Assembly: GCF_016746085.1 (NCBI RefSeq)
Contig: NZ_JAERTZ010000032.1
Span: forward strand, 1 to 64,000
DNA: 64,000 nt
From: Zobellella iuensis
Lineage (GTDB): Bacteria > Pseudomonadota > Gammaproteobacteria > Enterobacterales > Aeromonadaceae
Direction of reading: 5' to 3'
Positions within the stretch are counted from its first letter, which is position 1. Each line of letters begins with the position of its first letter. A program made the position numbers and the translations under genes. Positions 1-9,692 of the stretch are shown one piece after another. Below the pieces are notes generated by a model that saw only the letters and a list, made by a program, of their open reading frames with translations, was not told where the DNA came from and made no database searches.

Positions 1-87
1 TTGAGACTAAGACGTAGATAGGCAGGGTGTGTAAGCGCGGTGACGCGTTGAGCTAACCTGTACTAATGACCCGTGCGGCTTAACCAT
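1..87 (+). rRNA. rrl: 23S ribosomal RNA, 3' end (partial)
   Basis: The first 87 bases match the conserved 3' end of bacterial 23S rRNA, including the GTGTGTAAGCGC and TGAGCTAACC segments and the closing GGCTTAACC. The gene begins outside the window. It is followed in the same orientation by 5S rRNA and tRNA-Asp, the usual end of a gammaproteobacterial rrn operon. The exact mature 3' end is placed by comparison with E. coli and may be off by a few bases. Confidence 0.95.
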
Positions 88-164
88 ACAACACCCAAGA
101 AGTGTGAGCGCTTGCAGTATTGAGAACAACTTCATCGAAGAGAGCTTTTCCGGATTCAAGTTTA

Positions 165-282
165 TGCCTGGCGGCGATAGCGTTGTGGTCCCACCTGACT
201 CCATGCCGAACTCAGAAGTGAAACGCACCCGCGCCGATGATAGTGTGGCAGCTGCCATGTGAAAGTAGGTCACTGCCAGGCA
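165..282 (+). rRNA. rrf: 5S ribosomal RNA
   Basis: The sequence starts TGCCTGGCGG and ends CTGCCAGGCA, which pair to form helix I of 5S rRNA. Between them are the highly conserved GGTCCCACCTGA and CCGAACTCAGAAGTGAAACG segments. The length of about 118 nt is normal. It lies 77 bp after the 23S end in the same transcript. Confidence 0.96.
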
Positions 283-313
283 CCCAATTAGTTACTGACT
301 AAGACGCTTTTGC

Positions 314-390
314 GGAGCGGTAGTTCAGTTGGTTAGAATACCGGCCTGTCACGCCGGGGGTCGCGGGTTCGAGCCCCGTCCGCTCCGCCA
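314..390 (+). tRNA. tRNA-Asp (GTC)
   Basis: This is a 77-nt cloverleaf with acceptor GGAGCGG pairing with CCGCTCC, a D loop containing AGTTGGTTAGAA, anticodon GTC in the loop CTGTCAC, a T loop TTCGAGC and an encoded CCA end. It follows 5S rRNA as in E. coli rrnC and rrnH, so it is probably processed from the rRNA precursor. Confidence 0.97.
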
Positions 391-396
391 TCATTC

Positions 397-426
397 AAAA
401 CCCCAGCAGAGATGCTGGGGTTTTTT
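397..426 (+). terminator. Rho-independent terminator of the rRNA operon
   Basis: A 7-bp stem CCCCAGC/GCTGGGG closes the loop AGAGAT and is followed by six T residues, seven bases after the CCA of tRNA-Asp. The same GC-AGAGAT-GC loop occurs in the terminator of the tRNA-Ala array at 20595. Confidence 0.93.
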
Positions 427-516
427 CGTATTGGCTACGCCGGACGGCTGGATGATGTCGGCGCGCTGCGCCTTTGCTGCAAAGGCGATGTCTTTGCCAC
501 TGCGCCATCTCATACA

Positions 517-547
517 GAAAGCCACCTTCGGGTGGTTTTCTTGTTTT
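517..547 (+). terminator. Second terminator-like hairpin downstream of the rRNA operon
   Basis: The stem CCACC/GGTGG closes a TTCG tetraloop and is followed by TTTTCTTGTTTT. It is preceded by GAAA, so it looks like a compact intrinsic terminator, probably a back-up for the strong rrn transcript. Confidence 0.7.
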
Positions 548-865
548 CGGCTGCGTTATTTCGGGTTAATGCTGGACAGTTAAGAGGGGCGGGCTGTTGT
601 CTAAGCCAACCGTCGATGGCAAGGATGCCGTCGTCGAGCATACAGGCTGGGCGGTGGTTTTGGCCCGGTTGAACTGGATACCAAGCTTGCTTCTGGCCAA
701 CAGGAGGACACCGAACGCTGTGTCCACGGTGGTTGTGGAAAGCATGGCCCTGCGGCGGTCGGCTGCTCTGGAGCCTGTCGATGTTCGCTGGGAGGGGCGC
801 AGACTGACGGAATCGTAGCCGGTCTGTTATAAGGAGCCGCCCCGGCTGGGGGGCGGCGAGGGAAG
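548..865. other. Intergenic stretch without a supported gene
   Basis: I see no credible coding region here. A 73-codon open frame at 597-818 has no ribosome binding site and no recognisable motif. At about 838-857 a GCCGCCCC/GGGGCGGC inverted repeat lies just beyond the stop of the minus-strand decarboxylase gene; it may act as its terminator, although the T tract on that strand is weak. Confidence 0.5.
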
Positions 866-3127
866 TTACTTGGCCACGCAGTCCACGAAATAGCGGGTTT
901 CGCCCTGGTGATCCTCGGCCACCAGGCCGTGGATATAGGTTTCGAAGCCGGGGAAGCGCTGGTTGAAGTCCCGGGCGAATTTGAGGTAGTTGACGATGAT
1001 GTCGTTGAATACCTCCCCCGGGATCAACAGCGGAATACCCGGCGGGTAGGGAGCGACCATCACCGCCGTGGTTCGGCCGGTCAGTTCATCCAGCGGCACC
1101 CGTTCGATTTCCTTGTGCGCCATTTTGGCAAAGGCATCCGCCGGCTTCATGGCCGGTACCAGATCCGACAGGTACATTTCGGTGGTCAGCTTGGCCACGT
1201 CGTTTTCCTTGTAGATCTGGTGGATCTGATCGCACAGATCCTTCAATCCTACCCGCTCGTAGCGGGGATGGCTCTGCACGAATTCCGGCAGCACCTTCCA
1301 CAGCGGCACGTTGTTGTCGTAGTCGTCCTTGAACTGTTGCAGCTCGGTCACCATGGTGTTCCAGCGGCCCTTGGTGATGCCGATGGTGAACATGATGAAG
1401 AAGGAGTAGAGCCCGGTTTTCTCGATGACGATACCGTGCTCGGCCAGGTACTTGGTGACCACCACCGCCGGAATACCGCTGGCGGCAAAGTCGCCTTTCA
1501 TGTTCAGGCCCGGGGTCAGTATGGTGGCTTTGATGGGGTCGAGCAGGTTGAAGCCGGGCTCGATGTCGCCGAAGCCGTGCCAGCCGGCGTCGGCCTGCAG
1601 CATCCAGGCATCCCGTTCGTCCAGGCCGTCGTCGGTGAGATCGTCCGGTCCCCAGACGGTGAACCACCAGTCGTCGCCGTATTCGTCATCCACCTTGCGC
1701 ATGGCGCGGCGGAATTCCAGGGCTTCCGCCAGGGACTCTTCCACCAGGGCGGTGCCGCCCGGCTCTTCCATCATGGCCGCGGCCACGTCGCAGGAGGCGA
1801 TAATGGCGTACTGCGGGCTGGTGGAAGTGTGCATCAGGTAGGCTTCGTTGAACAGATGGCGGTCGAGCTTGTTGGCCTCGCCGTCCTGCACCAGGATCTG
1901 GGAAGCCTGGGACAGGCCGGCCAGCAGCTTGTGGGTGGACTGGGTGGAGAACACCATGGAGTCCTTGCAACGCGGCCGGCCCTCGCCGATGGCGTGATAG
2001 TCGCCGTAGAAGTCGTGGAAGGCGGCATGGGGCAGCCAGGCTTCGTCGAAGTGCAGGGTTTCGATTTCTCCGTCGAGCAGGTTCTTGATTTCCTCCACGT
2101 TATAGAGGATGCCGTCGTAGGTGGACTGGGTGATGGTCAGCACCCGGGGTTTGACGTCCGGGTTCTTGGCCAGGATCTCGCGGCAGAAGGGGTTGGCCTG
2201 CATTTTTTCACGGATGCGTTCCGGCTCGAATTCGCTGCGGGGGATGGGGCCGATAATACCGTAGTGGTTGCGGGTCGGCATCAGGAACACCGGCACGGCA
2301 CCGGTCATCATGATGGCATGCAGTATGGATTTATGGCAGTTTCGGTCGACCACCACGATGTCGCCGGGGGCCACGGTGGAGTTCCATACTATCTTGTTGG
2401 AGGTGGAGGTACCGTTGGTGACGAAGAACAGGTGATCGGCGTTGAAGATACGGGCGGCGTTACGTTCGGACGCGGCCACCGGGCCGGTGTGGTCGAGTAG
2501 CTGGCCCAGCTCGTCCACCGAATTGCAGACATCGGCGCGCAGCATGTTCTCACCGAAGAACTGGTGGAACATCTGGCCCACCGGTGATTTCAGGAAGGCA
2601 ACGCCGCCGGAATGGCCGGGGCAGTGCCAGGAGTAGGAGCCGTCCTGGGCGTAATGGGTCAGGGCGCGGAAGAAGGGGGGCGCCAGGGAGTCCAGATAGC
2701 TTTTGGCCTCGCGGATAATGTGCCGGGCCACGAAATCGGGAGTGTCTTCGTGCATGTGAATAAAGCCATGCAGCTCGCGCAGTATGGCGTTGGGGATGTG
2801 CCGGGCGGTACGGGTTTCGCCGTAAAGATAAATGGGGATATCCGGGTTGCGGTGGCGGATTTGTTCCACGAACCGGCGCAGTTGTTCCAGCACCGAATGG
2901 GCTTCTTCCCGGCTGCCGCCAAGCTCTTCATCATCGATGGACAATACAAAGCCGGCAGCCCGGCTCTGCTGTTGGGCGAAGGAGGTCAGGTCGCCATAAC
3001 TGGTATAGCCCACCACATCCATGCCGGCCTTCTCGATGGCGGAAGCCAGCTCACGGATACCCGAGCCACTGGTGTTCTCGGAACGGAAGTCTTCATCGAT
3101 GATGACGATAGGAAAGTAAAAGCGCAT
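866..3127 (-). CDS. Arginine/lysine/ornithine decarboxylase (PLP fold type I, LdcA-like)
   Basis: The 753-residue protein has the full architecture of bacterial basic amino-acid decarboxylases. An N-terminal wing (about 1-135) is followed by the PLP aspartate-aminotransferase fold with the FVTNGTSTSNK and HCPGHSGG motifs, the PLP-binding lysine in STQSTHKLL (about residue 398), and the C-terminal Orn/Lys/Arg decarboxylase domain. The enzyme decarboxylates a basic amino acid to a polyamine or diamine in the cytoplasm. Length and the N-terminal wing suggest the LdcA/biodegradative group, but substrate cannot be fixed from sequence. No antiporter gene lies beside it, which argues against a classical cadBA- or adiAC-type acid-resistance operon. 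Confidence 0.9.
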   Translation of the reverse strand: MRFYFPIVIIDEDFRSENTSGSGIRELASAIEKAGMDVVGYTSYGDLTSFAQQQSRAAGFVLSIDDEELGGSREEAHSVLEQLRRFVEQIRHRNPDIPIYLYGETRTARHIPNAILRELHGFIHMHEDTPDFVARHIIREAKSYLDSLAPPFFRALTHYAQDGSYSWHCPGHSGGVAFLKSPVGQMFHQFFGENMLRADVCNSVDELGQLLDHTGPVAASERNAARIFNADHLFFVTNGTSTSNKIVWNSTVAPGDIVVVDRNCHKSILHAIMMTGAVPVFLMPTRNHYGIIGPIPRSEFEPERIREKMQANPFCREILAKNPDVKPRVLTITQSTYDGILYNVEEIKNLLDGEIETLHFDEAWLPHAAFHDFYGDYHAIGEGRPRCKDSMVFSTQSTHKLLAGLSQASQILVQDGEANKLDRHLFNEAYLMHTSTSPQYAIIASCDVAAAMMEEPGGTALVEESLAEALEFRRAMRKVDDEYGDDWWFTVWGPDDLTDDGLDERDAWMLQADAGWHGFGDIEPGFNLLDPIKATILTPGLNMKGDFAASGIPAVVVTKYLAEHGIVIEKTGLYSFFIMFTIGITKGRWNTMVTELQQFKDDYDNNVPLWKVLPEFVQSHPRYERVGLKDLCDQIHQIYKENDVAKLTTEMYLSDLVPAMKPADAFAKMAHKEIERVPLDELTGRTTAVMVAPYPPGIPLLIPGEVFNDIIVNYLKFARDFNQRFPGFETYIHGLVAEDHQGETRYFVDCVAK

Positions 3128-3348
3128 CAGGTTTCCTTTGGTTGAGCGTCTGAATGTGGTGGCGGTGCGGCGTCTTGGCCGCTACCAATTCTAATCCCTA
3201 TGCGGTCGGGTGACAAAAAATAGTTATGCATCTCTTGTGATTAAAAATTTAATTGACTCTCCCTGAAGCCGGCGGAGGCCTGTGAGCTGGCATTAGCCCG
3301 CGGGAACAGGCACTATGGTTCTCATACAGAACAGCTTATCGCGGGCAG
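3128..3348. other. Divergent intergenic region between decarboxylase and transglycosylase genes
   Basis: This 221-bp region lies between two divergent start codons and must hold both promoters. An AT-rich core around 3215-3260 (ATTAAAAATTTAATTGACT) is the likeliest promoter zone. I could not identify a specific operator. Confidence 0.4.
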
Positions 3349-3960
3349 ATGAAGGTGAGATGGCAAGATAACGGCAAGTGGCTGATGCTGTTGGCGGCGA
3401 CATTCCTGGCGGGCTGTGCCGCCGCGCCGCCGCGTAATCCCGAGAATATCTGCGCTATTTTCGAGCAGCACAAGGGCTGGCACAAGTCCGCCAACAAGGC
3501 GCGGGAAAAGTGGGGTGCGCCGGTGCATGTCACCATGGCGATGATGTATCAGGAGAGTTCCTTTCGCCATGATGCCCGACCGCCGATGCGCTATTTCCTG
3601 TTCATCCCCTACGGCCGGGCTTCCGACGCCTACGGCTATGCCCAGGCCAAGAAGGCGACCTGGGCCGACTACCAGCGGGAAGCCGGCAGCCGCTGGGCCA
3701 GCCGAACCAATTTCGACGACGCCCTCGATTTCATGGGCTGGTACATGCATAAAACCAGCACCATCAACGGCGTTTCCAAGTGGGATGCCTACGGCCAGTA
3801 CCTCAATTATCACGAGGGATGGGGGGGATACCGGCGTGGCAGCCACCAGCGCAAGGGCTGGCTGCTGAATACCTCGCGCAAGGTCGAGGCCCGTGCCCAG
3901 CGCTATGCCGGGCAGTACTGGCAGTGCAAGGACAGTCTAAACCGTGGCTGGTTTGGCTGA
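3349..3960 (+). CDS. Lytic transglycosylase-like (SLT fold) lipoprotein
   Basis: A 203-residue protein with a lipoprotein signal peptide (hydrophobic segment then LAGC, cysteine about residue 25). The mature part contains the SLT-type catalytic context MYQESSF, with glutamate as the likely general acid, followed by a YGYAQ segment typical of the lysozyme-like fold. It probably cleaves peptidoglycan from the periplasmic face of the outer membrane. The last 24 bases overlap the 3' end of the convergent dsdA gene. It resembles the short SLT lipoproteins of Vibrio and Aeromonas rather than MltC or Slt70. Confidence 0.8.
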   Translation: MKVRWQDNGKWLMLLAATFLAGCAAAPPRNPENICAIFEQHKGWHKSANKAREKWGAPVHVTMAMMYQESSFRHDARPPMRYFLFIPYGRASDAYGYAQAKKATWADYQREAGSRWASRTNFDDALDFMGWYMHKTSTINGVSKWDAYGQYLNYHEGWGGYRRGSHQRKGWLLNTSRKVEARAQRYAGQYWQCKDSLNRGWFG

Positions 3961-5307
3961 AGCGGCCAGGGCCAGATACTGTTCCATTTCCTGTTCCGGC
4001 ACCATGCCGCCACCGGTAGCCCAGACCAGATGATGGGCGCGGGCCAGGCGGGCCGGGGTCAGCCCCAGTCGCTGACGGTAGCCTTCGGTCTCGGTCTGCA
4101 CCCGCAGCGGCCCGGGCATGCCCGCCAGGGCCGAGGGTTCGAGACGTATGCCTTCCGTTCCGGCCAGCAGGCCCAGTAAGCACAGCATCTCTTGATCGCT
4201 CAGGGTATAGAAGCCGTCGAGCATGGGGGCCATGGTCCGTCCCACAAAGCCCGAGGGGCGACCGACCGCCAGGCCGTCGGCGGCGGTGAGGTTGTCGATA
4301 CCCAGATCCTGTACCGAGATATGATCATGCAGCCCGGTGTAGACGCCCAGCAGCATGCAGGGCGAGTGGGTGGGTTCGGCGAAGATGCAGTGCACGGCAT
4401 CGCCGAAGGCCAGCTTGAGGCCGAACGCCACCCCGCCGGGGCCACCGCCGACCCCGCAGGGCAAGTACACGAACAGCGGGTGTTCCTTGTCCACCTTGAT
4501 CTGTTGCTGTTCCAGCTGGGCCTTGAGCCGCTCTCCGGCCACGGCGTAGCCGAGGAACAGCTGCACCGAGTTTTCATCATCCACGAAGTGGCAAAGCGGA
4601 TCCTTTTCCGCTTCGAGCCGCCCTTGCGCCACCGCCACCGAGTAGTCGCTGTCGTACTCAACCACAGTGACGCCCTGGCTGCGCAGCAGATCTTTCTTCC
4701 ACTGGCGGGCATCGGCCGACATGTGCACGCTGACCCTGAATCCCAGCCGGGCGCCGATGATGCCGATGGACAGCCCCAGGTTGCCGGTGGAGCCGACGGC
4801 GATGGAATGACGGCCGAAGAACTGGCGGAAGGCCTCGCTGTGCAGCTTGGCATAGTCGTCGTCCAGGTGCAGCAGGCCGGCCTTGAGCGCCAGTTTCTCC
4901 GCATGCTGCAGCACTTCATAGATGCCGCCCCGGGCCTTGATGGAGCCGGAAATGGGCAGGTGACTGTCCATTTTCAGCCACAGGCTGCCGGTGAGCGGCT
5001 GGCCGTAGTGTTCGCCCAGGGCCCGCTGCATGCTGGGGATGGGGCGCAAGGGGGATTCGATGATGCCCTGTTGTTCCCGGGTGGCGGGAAAGGCGGCGCA
5101 GAAATAGCGGGAGAAACGTGCCAGCCGCCGGCTGGCATCGGCCACGTCGCCGGCGGTCAGGCCGACGGCCGGTAATGCCAGCTCCACCGGAGCCCGCTCG
5201 GGATTGAACCAGCTGAACGGCTGCATCGCCATCAAGGGGCCGAGCAGGGGATGGTGTTTGCGAAGCTCGGCGATGGCGTGAGCGGAATAGCTGGGATATG
5301 AATGCAT
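3937..5307 (-). CDS. dsdA: D-serine ammonia-lyase (D-serine dehydratase)
   Basis: The 456-residue protein matches DsdA along its whole length: N-terminal [10 protein letters not shown], the PLP-lysine motif [12 protein letters not shown] (about 116-127), [17 protein letters not shown] phosphate-binding glycines (GSTGNLG), and a C-terminal ATGGGMVP. It converts D-serine to pyruvate and ammonia and is PLP-dependent and cytoplasmic. It is followed upstream on the same strand by an AGCS amino-acid symporter gene (5398-6729), giving a likely uptake-and-degradation pair. No dsdC regulator or dsdX permease is nearby. Confidence 0.95.
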   Translation of the reverse strand: MHSYPSYSAHAIAELRKHHPLLGPLMAMQPFSWFNPERAPVELALPAVGLTAGDVADASRRLARFSRYFCAAFPATREQQGIIESPLRPIPSMQRALGEHYGQPLTGSLWLKMDSHLPISGSIKARGGIYEVLQHAEKLALKAGLLHLDDDYAKLHSEAFRQFFGRHSIAVGSTGNLGLSIGIIGARLGFRVSVHMSADARQWKKDLLRSQGVTVVEYDSDYSVAVAQGRLEAEKDPLCHFVDDENSVQLFLGYAVAGERLKAQLEQQQIKVDKEHPLFVYLPCGVGGGPGGVAFGLKLAFGDAVHCIFAEPTHSPCMLLGVYTGLHDHISVQDLGIDNLTAADGLAVGRPSGFVGRTMAPMLDGFYTLSDQEMLCLLGLLAGTEGIRLEPSALAGMPGPLRVQTETEGYRQRLGLTPARLARAHHLVWATGGGMVPEQEMEQYLALAASAKPATV

Positions 5308-5397
5308 ATCGTCTGGTCCTGATGATTGGCTGGGGCCAGTATATCAGCCGGAGCCGGCATTGCTGTAGGGGGCAATGCCGGCAAAAGAGCCAGAATC

Positions 5398-6729
5398 TCA
5401 TGACTTGGCAAAGTAGCTCTTGGTCAGCCGGAATACCACCGGGCTCAGCAAGGCCAGGGCGATCAGGTTGGGAATGGCCATCATGGCGTTGAGCGTGTCG
5501 GCCAGCAGCCAGATAAACTCCAGCGATTGGGTGGCGCCAACGGGCAGCGCCAGTATCCAGGCGACACGGAAGGGGACTATGGCCTTGATGCCGAATAGAT
5601 ATTGCACGCATTTCTCACCGTAGAAACTCCAGCCGAGGATGGTGGTAAAGGCGAAAACGGCCAGGGCGATAGCGACGATATATTGACCGCCGGGGATGGC
5701 GCTGGAAAAGGCCAGGGTGGTAAGCGAGGCGCCGGCTTCACCGCTGGTCCAGCTGCCGGTGACAATAATTGCCAGGCCGGTGATGGAGCAGACGATGATG
5801 GTATCGATGAAGGTACCGAGCATGGCAATCAGCCCCTGGCGCACCGGGCTGTCGGTCCTGGCTGCGGCGTGGGCGATGGGGGCACTGCCCAGGCCGGCCT
5901 CATTGGAAAACACCCCCCGGGCCACCCCGAAGCGGATGGCGGCCCACACCGCGGCACCGGCAAAACCGCCCTGGGCGGCGATAGGGCTGAAAGCGTGTTC
6001 GATGATCAAGCCAAAGGCGGCGGGAATGGCGGTGATATTCAAGGCCAGTACCACCAGCCCGGCGGTAAAGTAAGACAGCGTCATCAAGGGGACCAGCTTG
6101 CCGGCCACCTCGGAAATCCAGCGAATGCCGCCGATCAGCACGGCTCCGACCAGTACCATCAGTACCACTCCGGTGGTGAGGGTAGAGATGCCGAAGGAGG
6201 CTCGCAGCGCATCGGCGACCGAGTTGGCCTGCACCGTGTTGCCGATGCCGAAGCCGGCGATGCCGCCGAAGATGGCGAAGGCCACGCCCAGCCATGCCCA
6301 CTTGGCCCCCAGGCCATTCTTGATGTAGTACATGGGACCACCGACATGGTTGCCGAGTTTATCGGTTTCCCGGAAGTTCACGGCGCAGACCGCCTCGGAA
6401 TACTTGGTGGCCATGCCCACCAGGGCCGTCATCCACATCCAGAACAGGGCGCCGGGGCCGCCGAAGAAGATGGCGGTGGCGACCCCGGCGATATTCCCCG
6501 TGCCTATGGTGGCGGAAAGGGCCGTCATCAGGGCGTTGAAAGGCGATATTTCACCGCTGCCGCGCTCGCTTTTGGTAAACAGCAAGCGAAAACCCGTACC
6601 CAGTTTGCGGATGGGCATAAAGCCGAGCCCGAATTGCAGATACAGGCCGATGCCCAGGATCCCCACCAGCATGGGCACCCCCCATACCACGCTGTTAATC
6701 GAGGACAGCAGCTCGGTGATCGGTTCCAT
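5398..6729 (-). CDS. Alanine/glycine:cation symporter family protein (AGCS)
   Basis: The 443-residue protein is a multi-span membrane transporter with AGCS signatures: ATIGTGNIAGVATA, GGPGALFWMW near the third helix, GGPMYYI, and the FSNEAGLGSAPIAHA motif in the middle. Such proteins import alanine, glycine or D-amino acids with Na+ or H+. The gene lies 90 bp upstream of dsdA in the same direction, so D-serine or D-alanine uptake is a reasonable inference. A second, more distant AGCS gene is at 43402-44895. Confidence 0.92.
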   Translation of the reverse strand: MEPITELLSSINSVVWGVPMLVGILGIGLYLQFGLGFMPIRKLGTGFRLLFTKSERGSGEISPFNALMTALSATIGTGNIAGVATAIFFGGPGALFWMWMTALVGMATKYSEAVCAVNFRETDKLGNHVGGPMYYIKNGLGAKWAWLGVAFAIFGGIAGFGIGNTVQANSVADALRASFGISTLTTGVVLMVLVGAVLIGGIRWISEVAGKLVPLMTLSYFTAGLVVLALNITAIPAAFGLIIEHAFSPIAAQGGFAGAAVWAAIRFGVARGVFSNEAGLGSAPIAHAAARTDSPVRQGLIAMLGTFIDTIIVCSITGLAIIVTGSWTSGEAGASLTTLAFSSAIPGGQYIVAIALAVFAFTTILGWSFYGEKCVQYLFGIKAIVPFRVAWILALPVGATQSLEFIWLLADTLNAMMAIPNLIALALLSPVVFRLTKSYFAKS

Positions 6730-6803
6730 CTGTCAGGCTCCTTGAAAGAAGGTAATTGAATAGACAAAATTTTCTTGTATAGCCTAGCGCCGTTTACCCG
6801 ATA

Positions 6804-8852
6804 TTAACAATCCGGGCAGGGGGTATGGGGGCAGGGGAAGAAATGCTGGATGATGGTACGCAACTGCCGTACCGCCGCTTTCTGGCCGGGCAGGCCATAA
6901 TCTGCTGCCACCCCTACCGGCGTGGCACCGGGACTGAGCAGGGCGTGCAGCAGGGCCTGCTGTTTCCCGTCGAGCGGAGTCAAGGGCGTGGCCGCGAGCG
7001 CAACGCGGGCCAGCACCGCCTGATCGGCCATCAGGTCCCGCTGGGCAAAAGCAAAGCCCCAGGCGATGGCGGTATCCAGCGCCGGCATCGGCAAAGGCGG
7101 GCACAACTGCAGGCTTTGCCACCAGGCTTCCGGTAACGCCTGCAGCAGCCCTTCACGATAGTAGGCCAGGTTGGCGCTGAACTGTCCCCTCCAGGCGGGC
7201 AAGACTCGATGCGCCGGGCGTGAGCATGGCCACAGCATCATGGCGGCGTGCAGGCCGCTGACCGTATCGGCGACGAGGCCGACGCGCACCGCACGAAAAT
7301 CGTTGTGTTGCCAGAAGCGCAGCAGATCGGGGCTGGCGCCGAAGCTGGTGCCGAGAAAGTCGGCACCGCCCTGCTGTTTGAGCCAGCTCAACAGCCGTGA
7401 GCCGATGCCCTGCTGCTGGCAGTGAGGGTGCACCACGATGCGCATGATGCGCCGGTAACTGAAGTCACCCGCTTCCCTGAAACCGCCATGGAAGGCCAGG
7501 GATTGAGGCAGCAGGTGGCCCCGGGGGCGGCGTTGCCCGCGCCAGACCGCCTGGCCGAGCGCAGGGTCAAGCTTCCCTTCCCGTACCAGCAGGGCCGCCG
7601 CTACCGGGGTCTGCTCCCGACAGGCCAGGGCCAGCGTCAGCCCGGGGGCATCCAGCAATTGGCGCAGATCGCTCGGCCGGGTCTGGTAATGAGCGAGAGT
7701 CAGCAGACCGAATACCTGCTGCAGCAGGAGGTCGTCGTCTTCCAGCTGCTGCCGGCAGACATAACGAAAGTTCAGGACGCCCCCAACCGGCGGCGCCGGC
7801 GGGTCGGCATCCAGCGCCAGCAGCCGGAACACCAGTGGCTCCAGCGGATCCCGCGGGCTCCAGCGGGCGGGGGTGTCAAGGTGATACTTCTGCCAGTTGG
7901 GGGCCAGCCGGGCCAGGGCCGGCTGGAATTTGAGCTGGAAGCCGAGGCCGGTGCCTTCGTAGCCGTGCTCGGTACTGGCAAAGATACAGCAGTAACGCCG
8001 GGCCAGGTTCAGCAGCATGGGAGTCGGTATGGCCGCCGCTTCGTCGACCAGCAACAGATCCGCCGGTGGGAGCCGGGCCAGCAGGGCATCCGGCGCAATA
8101 AAAGACAGGCGCTGGCTGCTGTGCTCCAGGGCGCGGGCCGTGGCGGCCGGGCTGGGCGCGGTCAACAGTACCCTGTAACCGGCATCCAGCAGGCGGGCGG
8201 CGGCCAGCCCCAGCAGGCTGGACTTGCCCCGGCCGCGATCGGCGGTCAGCACCAGGGGCTGGCGGCGGCGTGCGGCCCGCAGTACCCTGGCCAGGGCCTG
8301 GCGTTGTTCCTGGTTCAGGCAGCCATGGCGGTCACGCCGGCGCTGCCAGGGGGTATCGGGCAGGGCGGGCAAGGCGGGGGGGCGGGAGCCTTGCTGCCAC
8401 AGCAGTACCTGGGGATCCTGCCGCAACAAGGACACGAAACGGCGGATAAAGCGGCTTTCCAGCCCGGCGGCCTGCTCGGGCTGGGCCACGTAGCGGGCCA
8501 GATCGGGATCTGCGTAGCCGGGCCAGTCGGCCAGGGGAGGACATAGCAAGAGAACCAGACCGCCGGCGGTGACCGTGCCCAGCAGGGCGCCGAAGGCATC
8601 CGGGTGCAGGCCGCTGTAGGCGTTGTACACCAGGGTATCGTATTCCCGGCCCAGGCAGCGCTGGATCTTGCCGGCGGCCTGGCTCTCGAGACCGGGCGGA
8701 GCCTGTCCTACCCAGAGCCGGTTCTCTCCACCGAGGGTGACGGCCCGGGCCATGGCCCAGGCTTCGCTACCGCTCAGTATCAGCAGCCGACGCTCACCGA
8801 TCTGCTGCAGGTGCCGGCGCCAGCGGGGCCAGTCAGTCAAACAGCTGCTCAC
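6804..8852 (-). CDS. tmcA: tRNA(Met) cytidine acetyltransferase
   Basis: The 682-residue protein has the TmcA layout: an N-terminal DUF1726-like domain, an RNA-helicase-like ATPase with Walker A (RGRGKSS) and Walker B (LLLVDEAAAIP), then a GNAT domain with an RIMRIVVHPHCQQQGIGSRL acetyl-CoA loop. It makes N4-acetylcytidine at the wobble base of elongator tRNA-Met using ATP and acetyl-CoA. The start is a GTG at 8852 that overlaps the end of the HlyU-family gene by 20 bp, implying translational coupling. A TTG at 8840 is an alternative start. Confidence 0.94.
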   Translation of the reverse strand: MSSCLTDWPRWRRHLQQIGERRLLILSGSEAWAMARAVTLGGENRLWVGQAPPGLESQAAGKIQRCLGREYDTLVYNAYSGLHPDAFGALLGTVTAGGLVLLLCPPLADWPGYADPDLARYVAQPEQAAGLESRFIRRFVSLLRQDPQVLLWQQGSRPPALPALPDTPWQRRRDRHGCLNQEQRQALARVLRAARRRQPLVLTADRGRGKSSLLGLAAARLLDAGYRVLLTAPSPAATARALEHSSQRLSFIAPDALLARLPPADLLLVDEAAAIPTPMLLNLARRYCCIFASTEHGYEGTGLGFQLKFQPALARLAPNWQKYHLDTPARWSPRDPLEPLVFRLLALDADPPAPPVGGVLNFRYVCRQQLEDDDLLLQQVFGLLTLAHYQTRPSDLRQLLDAPGLTLALACREQTPVAAALLVREGKLDPALGQAVWRGQRRPRGHLLPQSLAFHGGFREAGDFSYRRIMRIVVHPHCQQQGIGSRLLSWLKQQGGADFLGTSFGASPDLLRFWQHNDFRAVRVGLVADTVSGLHAAMMLWPCSRPAHRVLPAWRGQFSANLAYYREGLLQALPEAWWQSLQLCPPLPMPALDTAIAWGFAFAQRDLMADQAVLARVALAATPLTPLDGKQQALLHALLSPGATPVGVAADYGLPGQKAAVRQLRTIIQHFFPCPHTPCPDC

Positions 8853-9114
8853 CGTTTTCGTCGATCACCCGCTTGGCTTTGGCGACCATCAGCTCGGCGG
8901 CCTGCTCGGCAGACGGCAACACATCCGAGCGGATTAACAGGTATTCCCGCCGGGTGCCGTCCTTGAGCTGCACTATACGGCCCTGCAAGCGGTACTGGCC
9001 GCTTTCCGCCTTGGGTTCGGGATAGATGTCGAACCCTTGGTAGGACACGGGTTCAAAACGGGCGGAGGCGTCTGCCGTGGTCGCTTTGCCCAGTTTTTTC
9101 AACCAGTTGAACAT
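8833..9114 (-). CDS. HlyU-family protein
   Basis: A 93-residue protein with the HlyU-family core (YQGFDIYPEPK, then GRIVQLKDG and a C-terminal AKRVIDENGE). This family is annotated as transcriptional activators after a Vibrio nomenclature but is distinct from the ArsR-type V. cholerae HlyU; its molecular role is poorly known. It precedes and overlaps tmcA, suggesting one transcript. The N-terminus is lysine-rich with no signal peptide, so the protein is cytoplasmic. Confidence 0.8.
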   Translation of the reverse strand: MFNWLKKLGKATTADASARFEPVSYQGFDIYPEPKAESGQYRLQGRIVQLKDGTRREYLLIRSDVLPSAEQAAELMVAKAKRVIDENGEQLFD

Positions 9115-9141
9115 GGTGGCTTCCCTTTAATTCGTGCCGAT

Positions 9142-9165
9142 AAAAAAGGCGCCTATCGGCGCCTT
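9142..9165 (-). terminator. Terminator of crr
   Basis: Read on the minus strand, the perfect stem AAGGCGCC/GGCGCCTT with loop GATA is followed by TTTTTTAT. It lies directly after the crr stop codon. Confidence 0.92.
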
Positions 9166-9182
9166 ATTACAGAAAAATGGTG

Positions 9183-9692
9183 TTATTTTTTAACACGCAG
9201 CACCAGGTCCTGGGCCAGGGTGACGGCGCCGCTCAGCTTGCTGAGCTCTTTGACTTCGTCCATATTGGAAATGACCACGGGAGTCAGGGTGGACTTGGCC
9301 TTGGCTTCCAGCAGGGCCAGGTCGAATTCGATCACGGTGTCGCCCTTCTTCACCTGCTGGCCTTCCTGGGCAATACGGGTAAAACCTTCGCCCTTGAGCT
9401 CAACGGTATCAATGCCGAAGTGCACGAACAGTTCCAGGCCGGAATCGGATTCGATGGAAAAAGCGTGGTTGGTTTCAAAGATTTTACCAATAGTGCCGTC
9501 GCAGGGCGCGACCATCTTGTTGCCGCTGGGCTTGATGGCGATGCCGTCGCCGACGATCTTCTCGGCAAACACCACATCAGGCACGTCCTCGATGGCGACG
9601 ATTTCCCCGGACAGGGGAGCAAAGATTTCGATACCGCTGGTGTCGCTAGTATCGTCAGATACCATTCTTTTCAGTTTATCGAACAGACCCAT
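9183..9692 (-). CDS. crr: PTS glucose-specific enzyme IIA (EIIA-Glc)
   Basis: The 169-residue protein is full-length EIIA-Glc. The phosphorylated histidine is in ELFVHFGID (His91) and the partner histidine in TNHAF (His76). It takes phosphate from HPr, feeds it to glucose-type EIIB domains, and regulates adenylate cyclase and non-PTS permeases. In E. coli it is the last gene of ptsHI-crr. Here ptsH and ptsI are absent and the gene is a stand-alone unit between two intrinsic terminators, so it must have its own promoter in 9693-9910. Confidence 0.97.
   Translation of the reverse strand: MGLFDKLKRMVSDDTSDTSGIEIFAPLSGEIVAIEDVPDVVFAEKIVGDGIAIKPSGNKMVAPCDGTIGKIFETNHAFSIESDSGLELFVHFGIDTVELKGEGFTRIAQEGQQVKKGDTVIEFDLALLEAKAKSTLTPVVISNMDEVKELSKLSGAVTLAQDLVLRVKK

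Noticed and set aside
597-818. Small gene after the rRNA operon
   Set aside because: No ribosome binding site, no motif, and composition like spacer DNA.
908-2500. 530-codon plus-strand frame opposite the decarboxylase gene
   Set aside because: A shadow of the real gene caused by GC-biased third positions; the product is His/Val/Gly-rich and matches nothing.
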